Shown here: positions 27,365-36,543 of the stretch, piece after piece
Layout of the letters: each line of letters starts with the position of its first letter
How positions within the stretch are numbered: position 1 is the first letter of the stretch
Made by a program: the position numbers and the translations under genes
NCBI RefSeq assembly: GCF_900475315.1
Contig: NZ_LS483369.1
Span: 124,001-188,000 of the forward strand
Length of the DNA stretch: 64,000 nucleotides
Origin: Neisseria cinerea
GTDB lineage: Bacteria; Pseudomonadota; Gammaproteobacteria; Burkholderiales; Neisseriaceae
Direction of reading: 5' to 3'
The notes under the pieces: generated by a model
Told to the model about the DNA's origin: nothing
Databases searched by the model: none
Seen by the model: only the letters and a program-made list of their open reading frames with translations

Positions 27365-28033
27365 ATGCGTGTATTGTTGGTTGAAGATGATGCGATGATT
27401 GCGGAAGCAGTGTCGGCAAATTTGAAAGACGGCGGTTATGCGGTGGATTGGGTCAAAAACGGCGCGCAGGTTGCGGCGGCGGCCGCTGCCCAGCCTTATG
27501 ACCTGATGCTGCTGGATTTGGGTTTGCCGGGGCGTGATGGTTTGGATGTTTTGTCGGAAATACGCGCGACAGGCTGTACCGTCCCCGTCTTGATTGTTAC
27601 GGCACGGGATGATTTGTACAGCCGGCTGAACGGTTTGGACGGCGGTGCGGACGACTATATCGTCAAACCGTTCGATATGGCGGAGCTTCAGGCACGGATG
27701 AGAGCGGTGTTGCGGCGCGGGAGCGGTCAGGGACAGGTTTGCCTGTCCAACGGTGTGATTTCGCTGAATCCGGCAACGTATCAGGCGGAAATTGTTGCCG
27801 AGGGGAGGCAGGTGGCATTGAGCAATAAGGAGTTTGCAGTATTGCAGGCTTTGTTGGCGAGGCCGGGTGTCATTCTGTCGCGTTCGGATTTGGAAGATAA
27901 GATTTACGGCTGGGGCGAGGAAGTCGAAAGCAATGCGGTAGATTTCCTGATTCATGCGCTGCGCAAGAAATTGGGTAAGGAAAACATCCAAAATGTACGC
28001 GGTGTCGGTTGGCTTGTGCCGGGTGCCGTTTGA
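27365..28033 (+). CDS. OmpR-family response regulator (QseB/PmrA-like)
   Basis: 222 residues. The receiver domain has acidic residues at 8-9 (VEDD), the phosphoacceptor Asp51 in 'LLLDLGLPG', and Lys in 'IVKPFD' near 101. A winged-helix DNA-binding domain fills about 125-222. It is followed by its sensor kinase 33 bp downstream. An extended -10 (TGTTAGAAT) lies just upstream. The pair resembles QseBC/PmrAB; I cannot tell its signal or targets from sequence. ATG 27365 was chosen over an upstream in-frame TTG. Confidence 0.92.
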   Translation: MRVLLVEDDAMIAEAVSANLKDGGYAVDWVKNGAQVAAAAAAQPYDLMLLDLGLPGRDGLDVLSEIRATGCTVPVLIVTARDDLYSRLNGLDGGADDYIVKPFDMAELQARMRAVLRRGSGQGQVCLSNGVISLNPATYQAEIVAEGRQVALSNKEFAVLQALLARPGVILSRSDLEDKIYGWGEEVESNAVDFLIHALRKKLGKENIQNVRGVGWLVPGAV

Positions 28034-28066
28034 GAAGATGCTGTCTGGACAGGAGTGGCGTTGCCG

Positions 28067-29383
28067 ATGTTGAACCGTTTAATCCGTATGTTGAAGCAGT
28101 CGCTTCAAGTCAGAATCAGTATCGCGCTGATTTTGATGTTTTTGCCGCTGGCAATGGCTGCCGGCGTTTTTTCTTATTACGATACTTTTCATGAAGCGGA
28201 AGAACTTCAGGATGACCTGTTGCGTCAGACGGCATTGTATGTCGGTCCCGATTACCATCCCGATGCTTTGCCGGAGGGGGACGACGATACACGTATTTTG
28301 GTACAGATGCCGGATCAGGAGCCGATTGTCAGTCTGCCGATACATTTGAAAGACGGACTGCATACTTTGCGTGCGGACGGGGATGACGATTATTACCGCG
28401 TCTATATCCGCACGACGGGGCAGGGACGGATTGCCGTCATGCAGGAAAACGAATACAGGGAAGATTTGGCCGCGGATGCGGCGATGCAGAGCGTGCTGCC
28501 CCTGTTGGCGGCTTTGCCGCTGATTATTCTGCTGACCGTGTGGATTACGCATCAGGCTATGCGTCCCGTCCGTATTTTGTCGCAGAATCTGGAACAGCGA
28601 AGACTCGATGATTTGTCTGCTTTGAATACGGACAATATCCCCAGCGAGATAAAAGGTTTTGTTACGGCCATCAATCTGCTTTTGAAACGTGTGGATGAAG
28701 ATATACGCCGTCGGCAACGGTTTATCGCCGATGCGGCGCACGAGTTGCGGACGCCGATGACCGCCCTTTCCCTTCAGGCGGAACGCCTCAACAATATGCC
28801 GCTCCCACCCGATGCGGCGCGGCAGTCTGCCGTTTTGCAGCAAAGCATACGGCGCAACAAACACCTGCTCGAGCAGCTTTTGGCTTTGGCGCGTTCGCAG
28901 TCGAATGAAACCCCTCTGACGAAAACGACATTCGGGCTGCAAAGCCGTTTCCGCCGGGTATTGCAGGAACTCATGCCGCTTGCTTTGGAGAAACGGCAGG
29001 ACATCGGTGTGGCAGTCGAAGGTGATTTCGAAATATTTGCCGATGAAACCGAAATCTATACCTTGGTTAAAACGTTTGTTGATAACGCAATACGTTATAC
29101 ACCGTCCGAAGGCAGGATAGATTTGGGTTTCACAGACGAAGGGAAATATCTTGCCGTGTGGGTTGAAGATAACGGGAAAGGCATTCCGGAATCCGAACGC
29201 GTCCGCGTCCTTGACCCGTTTTACCGTATTTTGGGAACGGAGCAGCAGGGGACAGGGTTGGGGCTGTCTATTGCCGATACGCTTGCCAAAAAATACGGCG
29301 GACATTTGGAATTGGCCGACAGCCGGAGATTCGGACACGGTCTGCTGATACGCGCTTTGTTGGACAAGGAAACCCTGAAATAG
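28067..29383 (+). CDS. sensor histidine kinase (QseC/PmrB-like)
   Basis: 438 residues from ATG 28067. Membrane segments near 15-35 and 145-165 flank a periplasmic domain of about 110 residues rich in Asp (for example PEGDDDT and GDDDYYR). A HAMP-like linker follows, then the H-box 'DAAHELRTPMTALSLQ', N-box 'FVDNAIRYTP', and G-boxes 'EDNGKGIP' and 'GTGLGLSIA'. It should autophosphorylate and signal to the regulator upstream. The acidic sensor domain could bind cations or cationic peptides, as in PmrB, but that is inference. AGGAG at 28051 could also serve a TTG at 28061. Confidence 0.92.
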   Translation: MLNRLIRMLKQSLQVRISIALILMFLPLAMAAGVFSYYDTFHEAEELQDDLLRQTALYVGPDYHPDALPEGDDDTRILVQMPDQEPIVSLPIHLKDGLHTLRADGDDDYYRVYIRTTGQGRIAVMQENEYREDLAADAAMQSVLPLLAALPLIILLTVWITHQAMRPVRILSQNLEQRRLDDLSALNTDNIPSEIKGFVTAINLLLKRVDEDIRRRQRFIADAAHELRTPMTALSLQAERLNNMPLPPDAARQSAVLQQSIRRNKHLLEQLLALARSQSNETPLTKTTFGLQSRFRRVLQELMPLALEKRQDIGVAVEGDFEIFADETEIYTLVKTFVDNAIRYTPSEGRIDLGFTDEGKYLAVWVEDNGKGIPESERVRVLDPFYRILGTEQQGTGLGLSIADTLAKKYGGHLELADSRRFGHGLLIRALLDKETLK

Positions 29384-29387
29384 ACAG

Positions 29388-29421
29388 ATGCCGTCTGAAA
29401 ACAGGTTTCAGACGGCATTTT
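29388..29421. terminator. uptake-sequence hairpin between the sensor kinase and RNase G
   Basis: ATGCCGTCTGAAA, short loop, TTTCAGACGGCAT plus T-run, between convergent genes. Confidence 0.8.
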
Positions 29422-30915
29422 CTACATCAATACGATGTCGTATTGTTCCTGCGTGTAGGCGGTTTCGACTGCCAGAGAAATCGGTTTGCCGATGAAATCT
29501 ATCAGCATAGCCAACGATTGCGATTCTTCGTCGAGGAAAAGGTCGATGACGTTGGGTGCGGCAAGGATGCGGAAAGATTGCGCATCGTAGCGTCGGGCTT
29601 CACGGACGATTTCGCGCTGGATTTCATAACACACGGTTTGCGGCGTTTTCAAACGGCCCCGGCCTTGGCAGGAAGGACAGGGTTCGCAGAGGATTTGGCT
29701 GAGGTTTTCGCGCGAGCGTTTGCGTGTCAGCTCGACCAAGCCCAGGCTGGTAAAGCCGTTGAGGGTAACGCGGGTACGGTCGAAGGCAAGGGCTTTGGCA
29801 AGCTCTTGCAAGACGGCTTCGCGGTGCGCTTCCTGCGCCATGTCGATAAAGTCGATGATGATGATGCCGCCAAGGTTGCGCAGCCTTAATTCACGGGCGA
29901 TGGTGTGGCAGGCTTCTAAGTTGGTGCGGAAGATGGTTTCGTCGAAGTTGCGTGCGCCGACGAAGCCGCCGGTGTTTACATCTATCGTGGTCATGGCTTC
30001 GGTGGACTCGATAATCAGGTAGCTGCCGAAGTTGAGGTTGACGCGCGGTTGCAGGGCTCGGTTGATTTCCTGTTCGACGTTGTGGGTCTCAAACAGCGGG
30101 CGTTCGCCTTTGAATAGCTCTATCCTGCCCAATGCTCCGTGGACGTATTGTTCGGCGAAGCGCGTCATGCGGCCGTAGTTCGCGGTGGAGTCGACGAGGA
30201 TTTTTTGCGTGTCGCAGCTGAACATATCGCGCAACACGCGCAGGCTCAGCGGTAAGTCTTGATACAGCAGGGTTTCGGGCGGTTGGATTTTTGCCTGCTC
30301 TTGGATGTGTTCCCACACTTTGGTCAAGTAGTTGATGTCGGATTGTAGCTGTTCGTCGGTGGCGTTTTCGGCGTTGGTGCGGATGATGTAGCCGTGGCAT
30401 GCCTTTTCCGGCAGGAGCTTGTTGAGACGCTCGCGCAGGTTGCTTCGTTCCGTATCGTCCTCGATACGCTGGGATACGCCGATATGTTCTTCCTGCGGAA
30501 GGTGGACGAGAAAACGCCCTGCCAGCGAGATTTGTGTGGAAAGGCGCGCGCCTTTGGTGTTGATCGGGTCTTTGATGACCTGCACCAAAACCGACTGCCC
30601 TTCAAACAACATATGTTCGATGCGCTGGGTTTCGTCGGGGTTGCGGCGTTGTTCGAGGACATCGACGATGTGCAGAAACGCCGCGCGTTCCAAACCGATG
30701 TCGATAAACGCGCTCTGCATGCCGGGCAGCACACGGCGCACCACGCCCAGATAAATATTGCCGACCAAGCTGTGTCCGCTGTTACGCTCGATGTGCAGTT
30801 CGCAGATATTGTTTTCCTCCAACACCGCCACGCGCGTTTCCTGCGGCGTGATGTTGACCAATACCGTTTCGGGCGGACGGGCGATGTCCTTTGGGATGGG
30901 TAGTCCTGACAACAT
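29422..30915 (-). CDS. rng: ribonuclease G
   Basis: 497 residues from ATG 30915 (MLSGLPIPKDIA), preceded by AGGAAAAACC. An S1-like RNA-binding domain near 35-130 ('GNIYLGVVRRVLPGMQSAFIDIG'), the RNase E/G catalytic core ('TTIDVNTGGFVG') and the zinc-link 'CPSCQGRG' near residue 405 are present. It lacks the long RNase E scaffold tail, so it is RNase G (CafA), which acts in 16S rRNA 5' end maturation and mRNA decay. A longer in-frame extension to 31074 looks non-coding. Confidence 0.94.
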   Translation of the reverse strand: MLSGLPIPKDIARPPETVLVNITPQETRVAVLEENNICELHIERNSGHSLVGNIYLGVVRRVLPGMQSAFIDIGLERAAFLHIVDVLEQRRNPDETQRIEHMLFEGQSVLVQVIKDPINTKGARLSTQISLAGRFLVHLPQEEHIGVSQRIEDDTERSNLRERLNKLLPEKACHGYIIRTNAENATDEQLQSDINYLTKVWEHIQEQAKIQPPETLLYQDLPLSLRVLRDMFSCDTQKILVDSTANYGRMTRFAEQYVHGALGRIELFKGERPLFETHNVEQEINRALQPRVNLNFGSYLIIESTEAMTTIDVNTGGFVGARNFDETIFRTNLEACHTIARELRLRNLGGIIIIDFIDMAQEAHREAVLQELAKALAFDRTRVTLNGFTSLGLVELTRKRSRENLSQILCEPCPSCQGRGRLKTPQTVCYEIQREIVREARRYDAQSFRILAAPNVIDLFLDEESQSLAMLIDFIGKPISLAVETAYTQEQYDIVLM

Positions 30916-31067
30916 GGTTTTTCCTGAAAATGTAATAAAAATATTTTTGCATCCGTTCCGACGCGCAGCGCGGGTGCAAAAATATTTTTCATAAGGGTTA
31001 TCATACTTTAAAAAACAAATTTTGGCACATGATGTCCGTGCCGTCTGAAAATGCACCGGTCCGGCAC

Positions 31068-31109
31068 TTGCCAAACAGGGAGAATGCCCCTATATTGATT
31101 ATCATTGCA
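31068..31109 (+). promoter_or_regulatory. promoter with Fur-like box ahead of grxC
   Basis: TTGCCA (31068-31073), 17 bp, TATATT (31091-31096). TATATTGATTATCATTGCA (31091-31109) matches the Fur consensus at 13 of 19 positions and overlaps the -10, the same geometry as at 26591-26632. Confidence 0.55.
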
Positions 31110-31128
31110 AACTCTGTGGAAAATGAAT

Positions 31129-31386
31129 ATGCAGGCTGTTACCATGTACACAGGTGCGTTTTGTCCCTACTGCACGATGGCGAAAAGGCTGCTGCATGCT
31201 GCAGGCGTTGAAAACATAGGCGAAATCCGTGTCGATACGAATCCTGAAGCCTTTGCCGAAATGCAGCAGCGCTCCGGACAGCGCAGCGTACCGCAGATTT
31301 TCATCGGCGAAACGCATGTCGGCGGATTCACCGACCTGTACCGCCTTCAGCAGGAAGGCAAGTTGGACGAATTACTGAACCCTTAA
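31129..31386 (+). CDS. grxC: glutaredoxin 3
   Basis: 85 residues from ATG 31129 (MQAVTMYTGAFCPYC). The dithiol active site CPYC is at 12-15, and the glutathione-binding 'RSVPQIFIGETHVGGFTDL' follows. It reduces disulphides and glutathione adducts in the cytoplasm. An ATG six bases upstream is also possible, but GGAA spacing favours 31129. It lies 22 bp upstream of secB, so the pair is probably cotranscribed, as in many proteobacteria. Confidence 0.93.
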   Translation: MQAVTMYTGAFCPYCTMAKRLLHAAGVENIGEIRVDTNPEAFAEMQQRSGQRSVPQIFIGETHVGGFTDLYRLQQEGKLDELLNP

Positions 31387-31408
31387 CCCCAAAAACTAGG
31401 AAAACAAA

Positions 31409-31843
31409 ATGAGCGAAGAACTGCAACCCGTATTCAGCATTGAGCGTCTGTATGTCAAAGACTTGTCTTTGGAAGTGCCGCACGCGCCGCAAATCTTCTT
31501 GGAACAGGGCGAGCCTGAAGTCGATATGCGTGTTTCCACTGACAACAGCAAACTGGAAGACGGCTACTACAACGTTGACGTTACCGTTACCGTTACTGCC
31601 AAGCTGAATAACGAGCGTACCATGTTCCTGAACGAAGTAACTCAAAGCGGCATCTTCCGTTTGGAAAACATTCCTGAAGAAGACGTACAACTGCTGTTGG
31701 GCGTGGCTTGTCCGAATATCCTCTTCCCTTACGCGCGCGAAGCCATTTCCACCAGCGTAACCCGTGCAGGCTTCCCGCCTGTACTGCTTGCTCCGATCAA
31801 CTTCGAAGCTATCTACCAACAACAACAGGAAGCTAACGCTTAA
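31409..31843 (+). CDS. secB: protein-export chaperone SecB
   Basis: 144 residues matching SecB along its length: '[19 protein letters not shown]' at the N-terminus and '[28 protein letters not shown]' at the C-terminus. The tetrameric chaperone holds preproteins unfolded and hands them to SecA. Downstream of grxC. Codon bias suggests good expression. Confidence 0.97.
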   Translation: MSEELQPVFSIERLYVKDLSLEVPHAPQIFLEQGEPEVDMRVSTDNSKLEDGYYNVDVTVTVTAKLNNERTMFLNEVTQSGIFRLENIPEEDVQLLLGVACPNILFPYAREAISTSVTRAGFPPVLLAPINFEAIYQQQQEANA

Positions 31844-31862
31844 TCACGTTATACCTGTGTGC

Positions 31863-31898
31863 AGGCCGTCTGAAACATTGCGTTCAGACGGCCTTTTT
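31863..31898 (+). terminator. uptake-sequence hairpin after secB
   Basis: AGGCCGTCTGAA (AG form) with its inverse and TTTTT, between secB and recG. Confidence 0.8.
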
Positions 31899-31940
31899 GT
31901 TTTCCGATAAAATACGGCAAACTTTACCCAGCCGCTTTTC

Positions 31941-33983
31941 ATGATGACGCCAGAAACCCAAAAACAGCTCAAAATCACCGATGTTTCCGCCAAGAAGCTC
32001 GACAAACTCAACCTCCATACCGCATGGGATTTGGTTTTGCACTTGCCGCTGCGTTACGAGGACGAGACGCACATCATGCCGATTAAGGATGCGCCGATCA
32101 GCGTGCCGTGTCAGGTTGAGGGCGAAGTCATCCATCAGGAAGTAACGTTCAAACCGCGTAAGCAGCTTATCGTCCAAATCGCCGACGGTTCCGGCAGTGT
32201 CCTTTTTCTGCGTTTCATCCACTTTTACGCCAGCCATCAGAAGCAGATGGCAGCAGGCAAACGCATCCGCGCCGTGGGCGAAATCAAACACGGGTTTTAC
32301 GGCGACGAGATGATTCATCCCAAAATACGCGATGCCGAGAGCGGCGGTTTGGCGGAAAGCCTCACGCCGATTTATCCGACCGTAAACGGCCTGAACCAGC
32401 CCACTTTGCGCCGCATCATTCAGACGGCCTTGGACGTTACGCCGTTGCACGATACCTTGCCTGATGCTTTATTAGGCCGTCTGAAACTGCCACACCTTGC
32501 CGAAAGCCTTCGTCTTCTGCATTCACCGCCGCCTAGTTTCACTATTCATCAACTTTCAGACGGCACGCTGCCTGCATGGCAACGGCTCAAATTCGACGAA
32601 CTGTTGGCGCAACAGTTGTCCATGCGGCTGGCGCGACAGAAGCGCGTCAGCGGCACGGCGCCAGCATTGGGCGGCGACGGTACGTTGACTAATGCACTGC
32701 GCCACGCTTTACCGTTTGCCCTGACCGATGCCCAAGAAAAAGTTGTTTCCGAAATCTGCCGCGATATGGCGCAAACCCACCCCATGCACCGCCTGCTACA
32801 AGGCGATGTCGGCAGCGGCAAAACCATTGTGGCGGCTTTGTCTGCGCTGACCGCTATTGAATCCGGCGCGCAGGTGGCTGTAATGGCGCCGACTGAAATC
32901 CTTGCCGAACAGCATTTCATCAAGTTCAAACAATGGCTTGAGCCGTTGGGTCTCGAAGTCGTCTGGCTTTCCGGCAGCCAGCGCAAAAAAGCCAAAGACG
33001 AAGCCAAAGCCAAACTCGCCGACGGCACTGTCAAAATCGCTGTCGGCACGCACGCCCTGTTTTCAGACGACGTCGAGTTCCAAAATCTCGGCTTGGTGAT
33101 TGTGGACGAACAACACCGCTTCGGCGTCGCCCAACGCCTCGCCCTCAAAAACAAAGGGCGCGACGTCCACCAGCTGATGATGTCTGCCACGCCCATCCCG
33201 CGTACGCTCGCCATGAGTTTCTTCGCCGATTTGGACGTGTCCGTCATCGACGAATTGCCGCCCGGGCGCACCCCGATTAAAACCCGTCTCGTCAACAACG
33301 TCCGCCGCACCGAAGTCGAAGGCTTCGTCCTCAACATCTGTCGCAAAGGGCAGCAGGCATACTGGGTCTGTCCGCTGATTGAAGAAAGCGAAACCCTGCA
33401 ACTGCAAACCGCCACTGAAACCCTCGAGCAGCTTCAGGCGGCATTGCCCGAACTCAACATCGGCTTGGTACACGGGCGCATGAAGGCTGCCGAAAAAGCC
33501 GAAGTCATGGCGGAATTTGCCGCAGGCCGTCTGAACGTCTTGGTCGCCACCACCGTCATCGAAGTCGGCGTAGATGTGCCCAACGCCGCCCTGATGGTGA
33601 TCGAACACGCCGAGCGCATGGGCTTGGCGCAGCTGCACCAATTACGCGGGCGGGTAGGGCGCGGCGCGGCAGAAAGCGTGTGCGTCCTCCTGTTTGCCGA
33701 ACCCTTGAGCGAACTCGCCAAAGCGCGGCTGAAAGTCATCTACGAACACACCGACGGCTTCGAAATTGCCCGTCAAGACCTTAACATCCGCGGACCCGGC
33801 GAATTTCTCGGCGCGCGCCAAAGCGGCGTCCCCATGCTGCGCTTCGCCAACCTTGAAGAAGACCTGCACCTCTTGGAACAAGCGCGCGAAATCGCCCCCA
33901 TGTTGATTGAGCAAAACCCCGAAATCGTCGAAGCGCATTTGGCAAGATGGCTTTCCAGCAGGGAAGGGTATTTGGGCGTGTAG
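31941..33983 (+). CDS. recG: ATP-dependent DNA helicase RecG
   Basis: 680 residues. An N-terminal wedge/OB domain is followed by helicase motifs: Walker A 'LLQGDVGSGKT' near residue 285, motif II 'IVDEQHRFGV', 'MSATPIPRTLAM', and motif VI 'QLRGRVGRG'. The C-terminal 'GPGEFLGARQSG' is RecG-specific. It remodels stalled replication forks and Holliday junctions. Several uptake-type 10-mers lie within the coding region. Confidence 0.97.
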   Translation: MMTPETQKQLKITDVSAKKLDKLNLHTAWDLVLHLPLRYEDETHIMPIKDAPISVPCQVEGEVIHQEVTFKPRKQLIVQIADGSGSVLFLRFIHFYASHQKQMAAGKRIRAVGEIKHGFYGDEMIHPKIRDAESGGLAESLTPIYPTVNGLNQPTLRRIIQTALDVTPLHDTLPDALLGRLKLPHLAESLRLLHSPPPSFTIHQLSDGTLPAWQRLKFDELLAQQLSMRLARQKRVSGTAPALGGDGTLTNALRHALPFALTDAQEKVVSEICRDMAQTHPMHRLLQGDVGSGKTIVAALSALTAIESGAQVAVMAPTEILAEQHFIKFKQWLEPLGLEVVWLSGSQRKKAKDEAKAKLADGTVKIAVGTHALFSDDVEFQNLGLVIVDEQHRFGVAQRLALKNKGRDVHQLMMSATPIPRTLAMSFFADLDVSVIDELPPGRTPIKTRLVNNVRRTEVEGFVLNICRKGQQAYWVCPLIEESETLQLQTATETLEQLQAALPELNIGLVHGRMKAAEKAEVMAEFAAGRLNVLVATTVIEVGVDVPNAALMVIEHAERMGLAQLHQLRGRVGRGAAESVCVLLFAEPLSELAKARLKVIYEHTDGFEIARQDLNIRGPGEFLGARQSGVPMLRFANLEEDLHLLEQAREIAPMLIEQNPEIVEAHLARWLSSREGYLGV

Positions 33984-34107
33984 GAAGGTGTTGACGTGGG
34001 TGGCTTGGGCGGAACGGATGGGAAGAATATCCGCAAATGTGCCGCTGCAACCGCAGTTTCACAGGCGGAGTTAAGGATTAATGATTGAATGCGTGGCTGC
34101 GAATGAT

Positions 34108-34150
34108 ATGCCGTCTGAAGGGCAGGGTGTTTCAGACGGCATTATTTTTT
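34108..34150. terminator. uptake-sequence hairpin between recG and the YejA-like gene
   Basis: ATGCCGTCTGAA, loop, TTCAGACGGCAT, then a T-run; between convergent genes, overlapping the end of the minus-strand gene. Confidence 0.75.
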
Positions 34151-35917
34151 CCATGCGGTGCTTAAAACGAAAGATACGGGATCGTAATATTTGGGCAGCG
34201 TCTGCGGAATACCCAAGTCGTTGCGGTACACGACGCGGTAGCGGTCGGCATACCATGCGGGGACGATGATGTATTGGTGGCGGACGGTGCGGTCAAGCGC
34301 GCGTGCGGCGGTTTGCAGTTCGGCACGGTTTCGGAAGCTGCCGAAATGGGTGAGCAGCTTTTCGATTTCCGGGCGGCAGATGCCGGCAAGGTTGCGGCTG
34401 CCTTCGGTTTTTGCCGCCTCGCAGCCGAAATAGTCGCGCTGTTCGTTGCCCGGGCTTTCGCTGTTGCCGTAAACCGTAATGGTCATGTCGAAATCGAAGT
34501 TGTCGAGGCGTTTCTGGTATACGGCGGGATCGACGGTGTGCATGTGCATGGTTACGCCGATTTTTGCCAAGTCGCGCTGCCATTTGGCGGTGATGCGCCC
34601 GTATGCCTTGCCTGCGTTCAGGAATTCAAAAGCCAGCGGATTGCCGAGGCGGTCGGTGAGTTTGCCGTTCCGGTAGCGGTAGCCTGCCTTTTCTAAAAGG
34701 GTACGGGCTTTGATAAGGTTGGGGCGTATGCCGTTTTTCAAATCGGTTTGCGGCGGTTCGGGAACATTCTGACTCAAAACGGCGGGATTGAGCGTATTGC
34801 CCAAAGATTGGAGCAGCCTGAGTTCCGAACCCTGCGGCCTGCCTGATGCCGCCATGTTGCTGTTGGTAAAAAAGCTGTTGCTTCGGCGGTATGCGCCGTA
34901 GAAAAGGCGTGCATTGGTACTTTCGAAATCGAAACTTTCCACCATTGCCTGCCGTACAAAGGGATGGTTGAACGGCGCACGGCGCAGGTTCATGACAAAA
35001 CCCTGCATGCCGGCGGTGTTTTCCTGTTTCCATTCGTGTTTGCCCAAGTCCCGTTTAGCAAGTATGTCGGCAGGGTAGGCGCGTGCCCAGTTGCGGGCGA
35101 TGTTTTCGTGTACGAAATCATATTGTCCGGCTTTGAGGCCTTCGAGACGGACACTGTCGTCTTTGAAATATTTGAAACGGACGGTGTCGAAGTTGTACCG
35201 CCCCCTGCGTGTTGGCAGGTTTTGCGCCCAGTAGTTTTTGTCGCGCGCGTATTCGCTCATGCGCCCGGTGTCTGCTTTGACGAAGCGGTAGGGGCCGGAG
35301 CCGATGGGCATTTTGTTTGCGCCTTTTTCCAGCCCTTCGGGATAGCTTTTATGCGAAAATACAGGCAGTTGCCCCAAGACCATGTGTAATTCGGCATTGC
35401 GCTGTTTGAAGCGGAAAACGACTGTCCTGTCGTCGGGCGTTTCGACTTTGGCAACATCGCTCCAGTAGATGTGGTAGGAGGGATTGGCGTCTTTGTCTTG
35501 AGTGAGCAGGCGGAATGAGGCGGCAACGTCTTTGGCAAGGACGGGGTCTCCGTTGTGGAATTTGGCTTTCGGGTTGAGCTTGAATGTTGCCGACAATCCG
35601 TCTTCGGCAAGCCAGAAGTCTTGCGCCAGCAAGCCGTACATGGAGAAAGGTTCGTCCCAACTGTTGTCGGTGAGTCTGTCCACGGTCAGCATAAGAACGC
35701 CGACTTCTTTGTCGCCTTTGAGGGTAAACGGGTTGAACGTATCAAAACCGCCCTGCATCGGCAGGGAAAACGCCCCGCCTTTGGGTGCGTCGGGATTGAC
35801 GTATTCGTAGGCGCGAAAGCCGGCGGGATATTTCGGTGCCTGCCCCAAACCCAAACCGTATGCGGCAAAAGCGGTGGTCGTGGAGAAGGAAAGCAGGAGG
35901 AGGACGAGGGTTTTCAT
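34142..35917 (-). CDS. ABC transporter substrate-binding protein, peptide type (YejA-like)
   Basis: 591 residues with an 18-residue signal (ending TAFA) and a family 5 extracellular solute-binding fold (SBP_bac_5). The opening 'YGLGLGQAPKYPAGFRAYEYVNPDAPKGG' region resembles E. coli YejA, which binds oligopeptides and helps uptake of microcin C. No permease or ATPase gene is adjacent, so partners must lie elsewhere. Its position right beside a bacteriocin island is notable, but there is no sequence evidence of a functional tie. Confidence 0.88.
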   Translation of the reverse strand: MKTLVLLLLSFSTTTAFAAYGLGLGQAPKYPAGFRAYEYVNPDAPKGGAFSLPMQGGFDTFNPFTLKGDKEVGVLMLTVDRLTDNSWDEPFSMYGLLAQDFWLAEDGLSATFKLNPKAKFHNGDPVLAKDVAASFRLLTQDKDANPSYHIYWSDVAKVETPDDRTVVFRFKQRNAELHMVLGQLPVFSHKSYPEGLEKGANKMPIGSGPYRFVKADTGRMSEYARDKNYWAQNLPTRRGRYNFDTVRFKYFKDDSVRLEGLKAGQYDFVHENIARNWARAYPADILAKRDLGKHEWKQENTAGMQGFVMNLRRAPFNHPFVRQAMVESFDFESTNARLFYGAYRRSNSFFTNSNMAASGRPQGSELRLLQSLGNTLNPAVLSQNVPEPPQTDLKNGIRPNLIKARTLLEKAGYRYRNGKLTDRLGNPLAFEFLNAGKAYGRITAKWQRDLAKIGVTMHMHTVDPAVYQKRLDNFDFDMTITVYGNSESPGNEQRDYFGCEAAKTEGSRNLAGICRPEIEKLLTHFGSFRNRAELQTAARALDRTVRHQYIIVPAWYADRYRVVYRNDLGIPQTLPKYYDPVSFVLSTAWKK

Positions 35918-35958
35918 AAGGTTCCAAACCGAACGGGGCGATGAAGCCCGATTATAGC

Positions 35959-35996
35959 AAAAGGTCGTCTGAAAACTGTTTTCAGACGACCTTTTA
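35959..35996. repeat. inverted AGGTCGTCTGAA uptake-sequence variant at island edge
   Basis: AAAAGGTCGTCTGAAAAC and GTTTTCAGACGACCTTTT form a perfect hairpin. The 12-mer is the AG-muc dialect known from N. mucosa relatives, whereas hairpins elsewhere in this window carry the AT or AG GCCGTCTGAA form. It sits exactly at the left border of the AT-rich accessory island and may act as terminator for the island or for reading towards it. Confidence 0.8.
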
Positions 35997-36091
35997 TTTA
36001 ATTACAATAAAAATGTTAACAACAAAAAAACAAACCGCTTTTTTCCGTTTGGAAACAAAACAAAATTTTAACTAAAATTGTCAACAATTCC

Positions 36092-36120
36092 TTGATGCAC
36101 ACACAAAAAAACTTTAATAT
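36092..36120 (+). promoter_or_regulatory. promoter of the bacteriocin island
   Basis: TTGATG (36092-36097), exactly 17 bp, TAATAT (36115-36120) in strongly AT-rich DNA. Transcription would start near 36127, about 50 bp before an ATG with the ribosome-binding site AAGGGGAAG. Nothing else coding lies in the 175 bp before that ATG. Confidence 0.6.
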
Positions 36121-36175
36121 TTGTAACTATATGTAACATTATAAATTTTAAATATTTTCTGAGTAAGGGGAAGTA

Positions 36176-36322
36176 ATGAGCATACATCTCGACTTCGGTA
36201 TTCTGCCCCTGATTTCCCTATGCCATTGTATATGCAACAGACTAAAGATACTGATATTTCCATTCCTGAACATATCGATATGGATATTATCCTTGAATCG
36301 GGTGGAGACTAAATGCCAATAA
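36176..36322 (+). pseudogene. first small ORF of the island, probably frameshifted
   Basis: ATG 36176 has a good ribosome-binding site (AAGGGGAAG) and the best promoter in the island. The frame encodes MSIHLDFGILPLIS and then turns into a Cys/Ile-rich 48-residue product that looks unnatural. The +2 frame from about 36211 instead reads FPMPLYMQQTKDTDISIPEH and ends LESGGD at 36312, a far more protein-like sequence. I infer an original protein of about 45 residues broken by an indel near 36215. I do not recognise the family. It might be a peptide precursor or the N-terminus of the RRE-like protein that follows. Confidence 0.45.
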
Positions 36323-36535
36323 TTTGGATACGTTGGAAAAGGGATATTTGATTGGGAATGGGATGAAGATAAGTGTAGATGAGTTGGGGAAAAAAGTGTT
36401 AGAACATATCGGTAAGAATGAACCGTTATGTTATTGTTGAAAAATCTATTGGTTAACTTCAATCAGGAAAAACATGAAGAAGTTAGGAAGTTGATTTATC
36501 AGTTGATAGAGTTGGATTTTCTGGAAATTTTGTGA
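36297..36535 (+). pseudogene. PqqD/RRE-like small protein, copy A, frameshifted
   Basis: The frame reads LNANNLDTLEKGYLIGNG, MKISVDELGKKVLEHIGKNEP and then meets a stop at 36438. A 5-bp near-duplication (TTATG at about 36426-36430) is the cause. Removing it restores LLLKNLLVNFNQEKHEEVRK and an end LIYQLIELDFLEIL with TGA at 36533. The restored product has the strand plus three-helix layout of PqqD-type RiPP recognition elements, though this is pattern-level similarity only. Copy B at 37219 is nearly identical over the first 45 codons. No upstream ATG exists in frame, so the intact gene may have started in the preceding ORF. Confidence 0.55.
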
Positions 36536-36543
36536 GAGATTCT

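Noticed and set aside
28079-29338. Minus-strand frame of 419 codons under the sensor kinase
   Set aside because: Mirror of the kinase coding frame, with no ribosome-binding site or domain.
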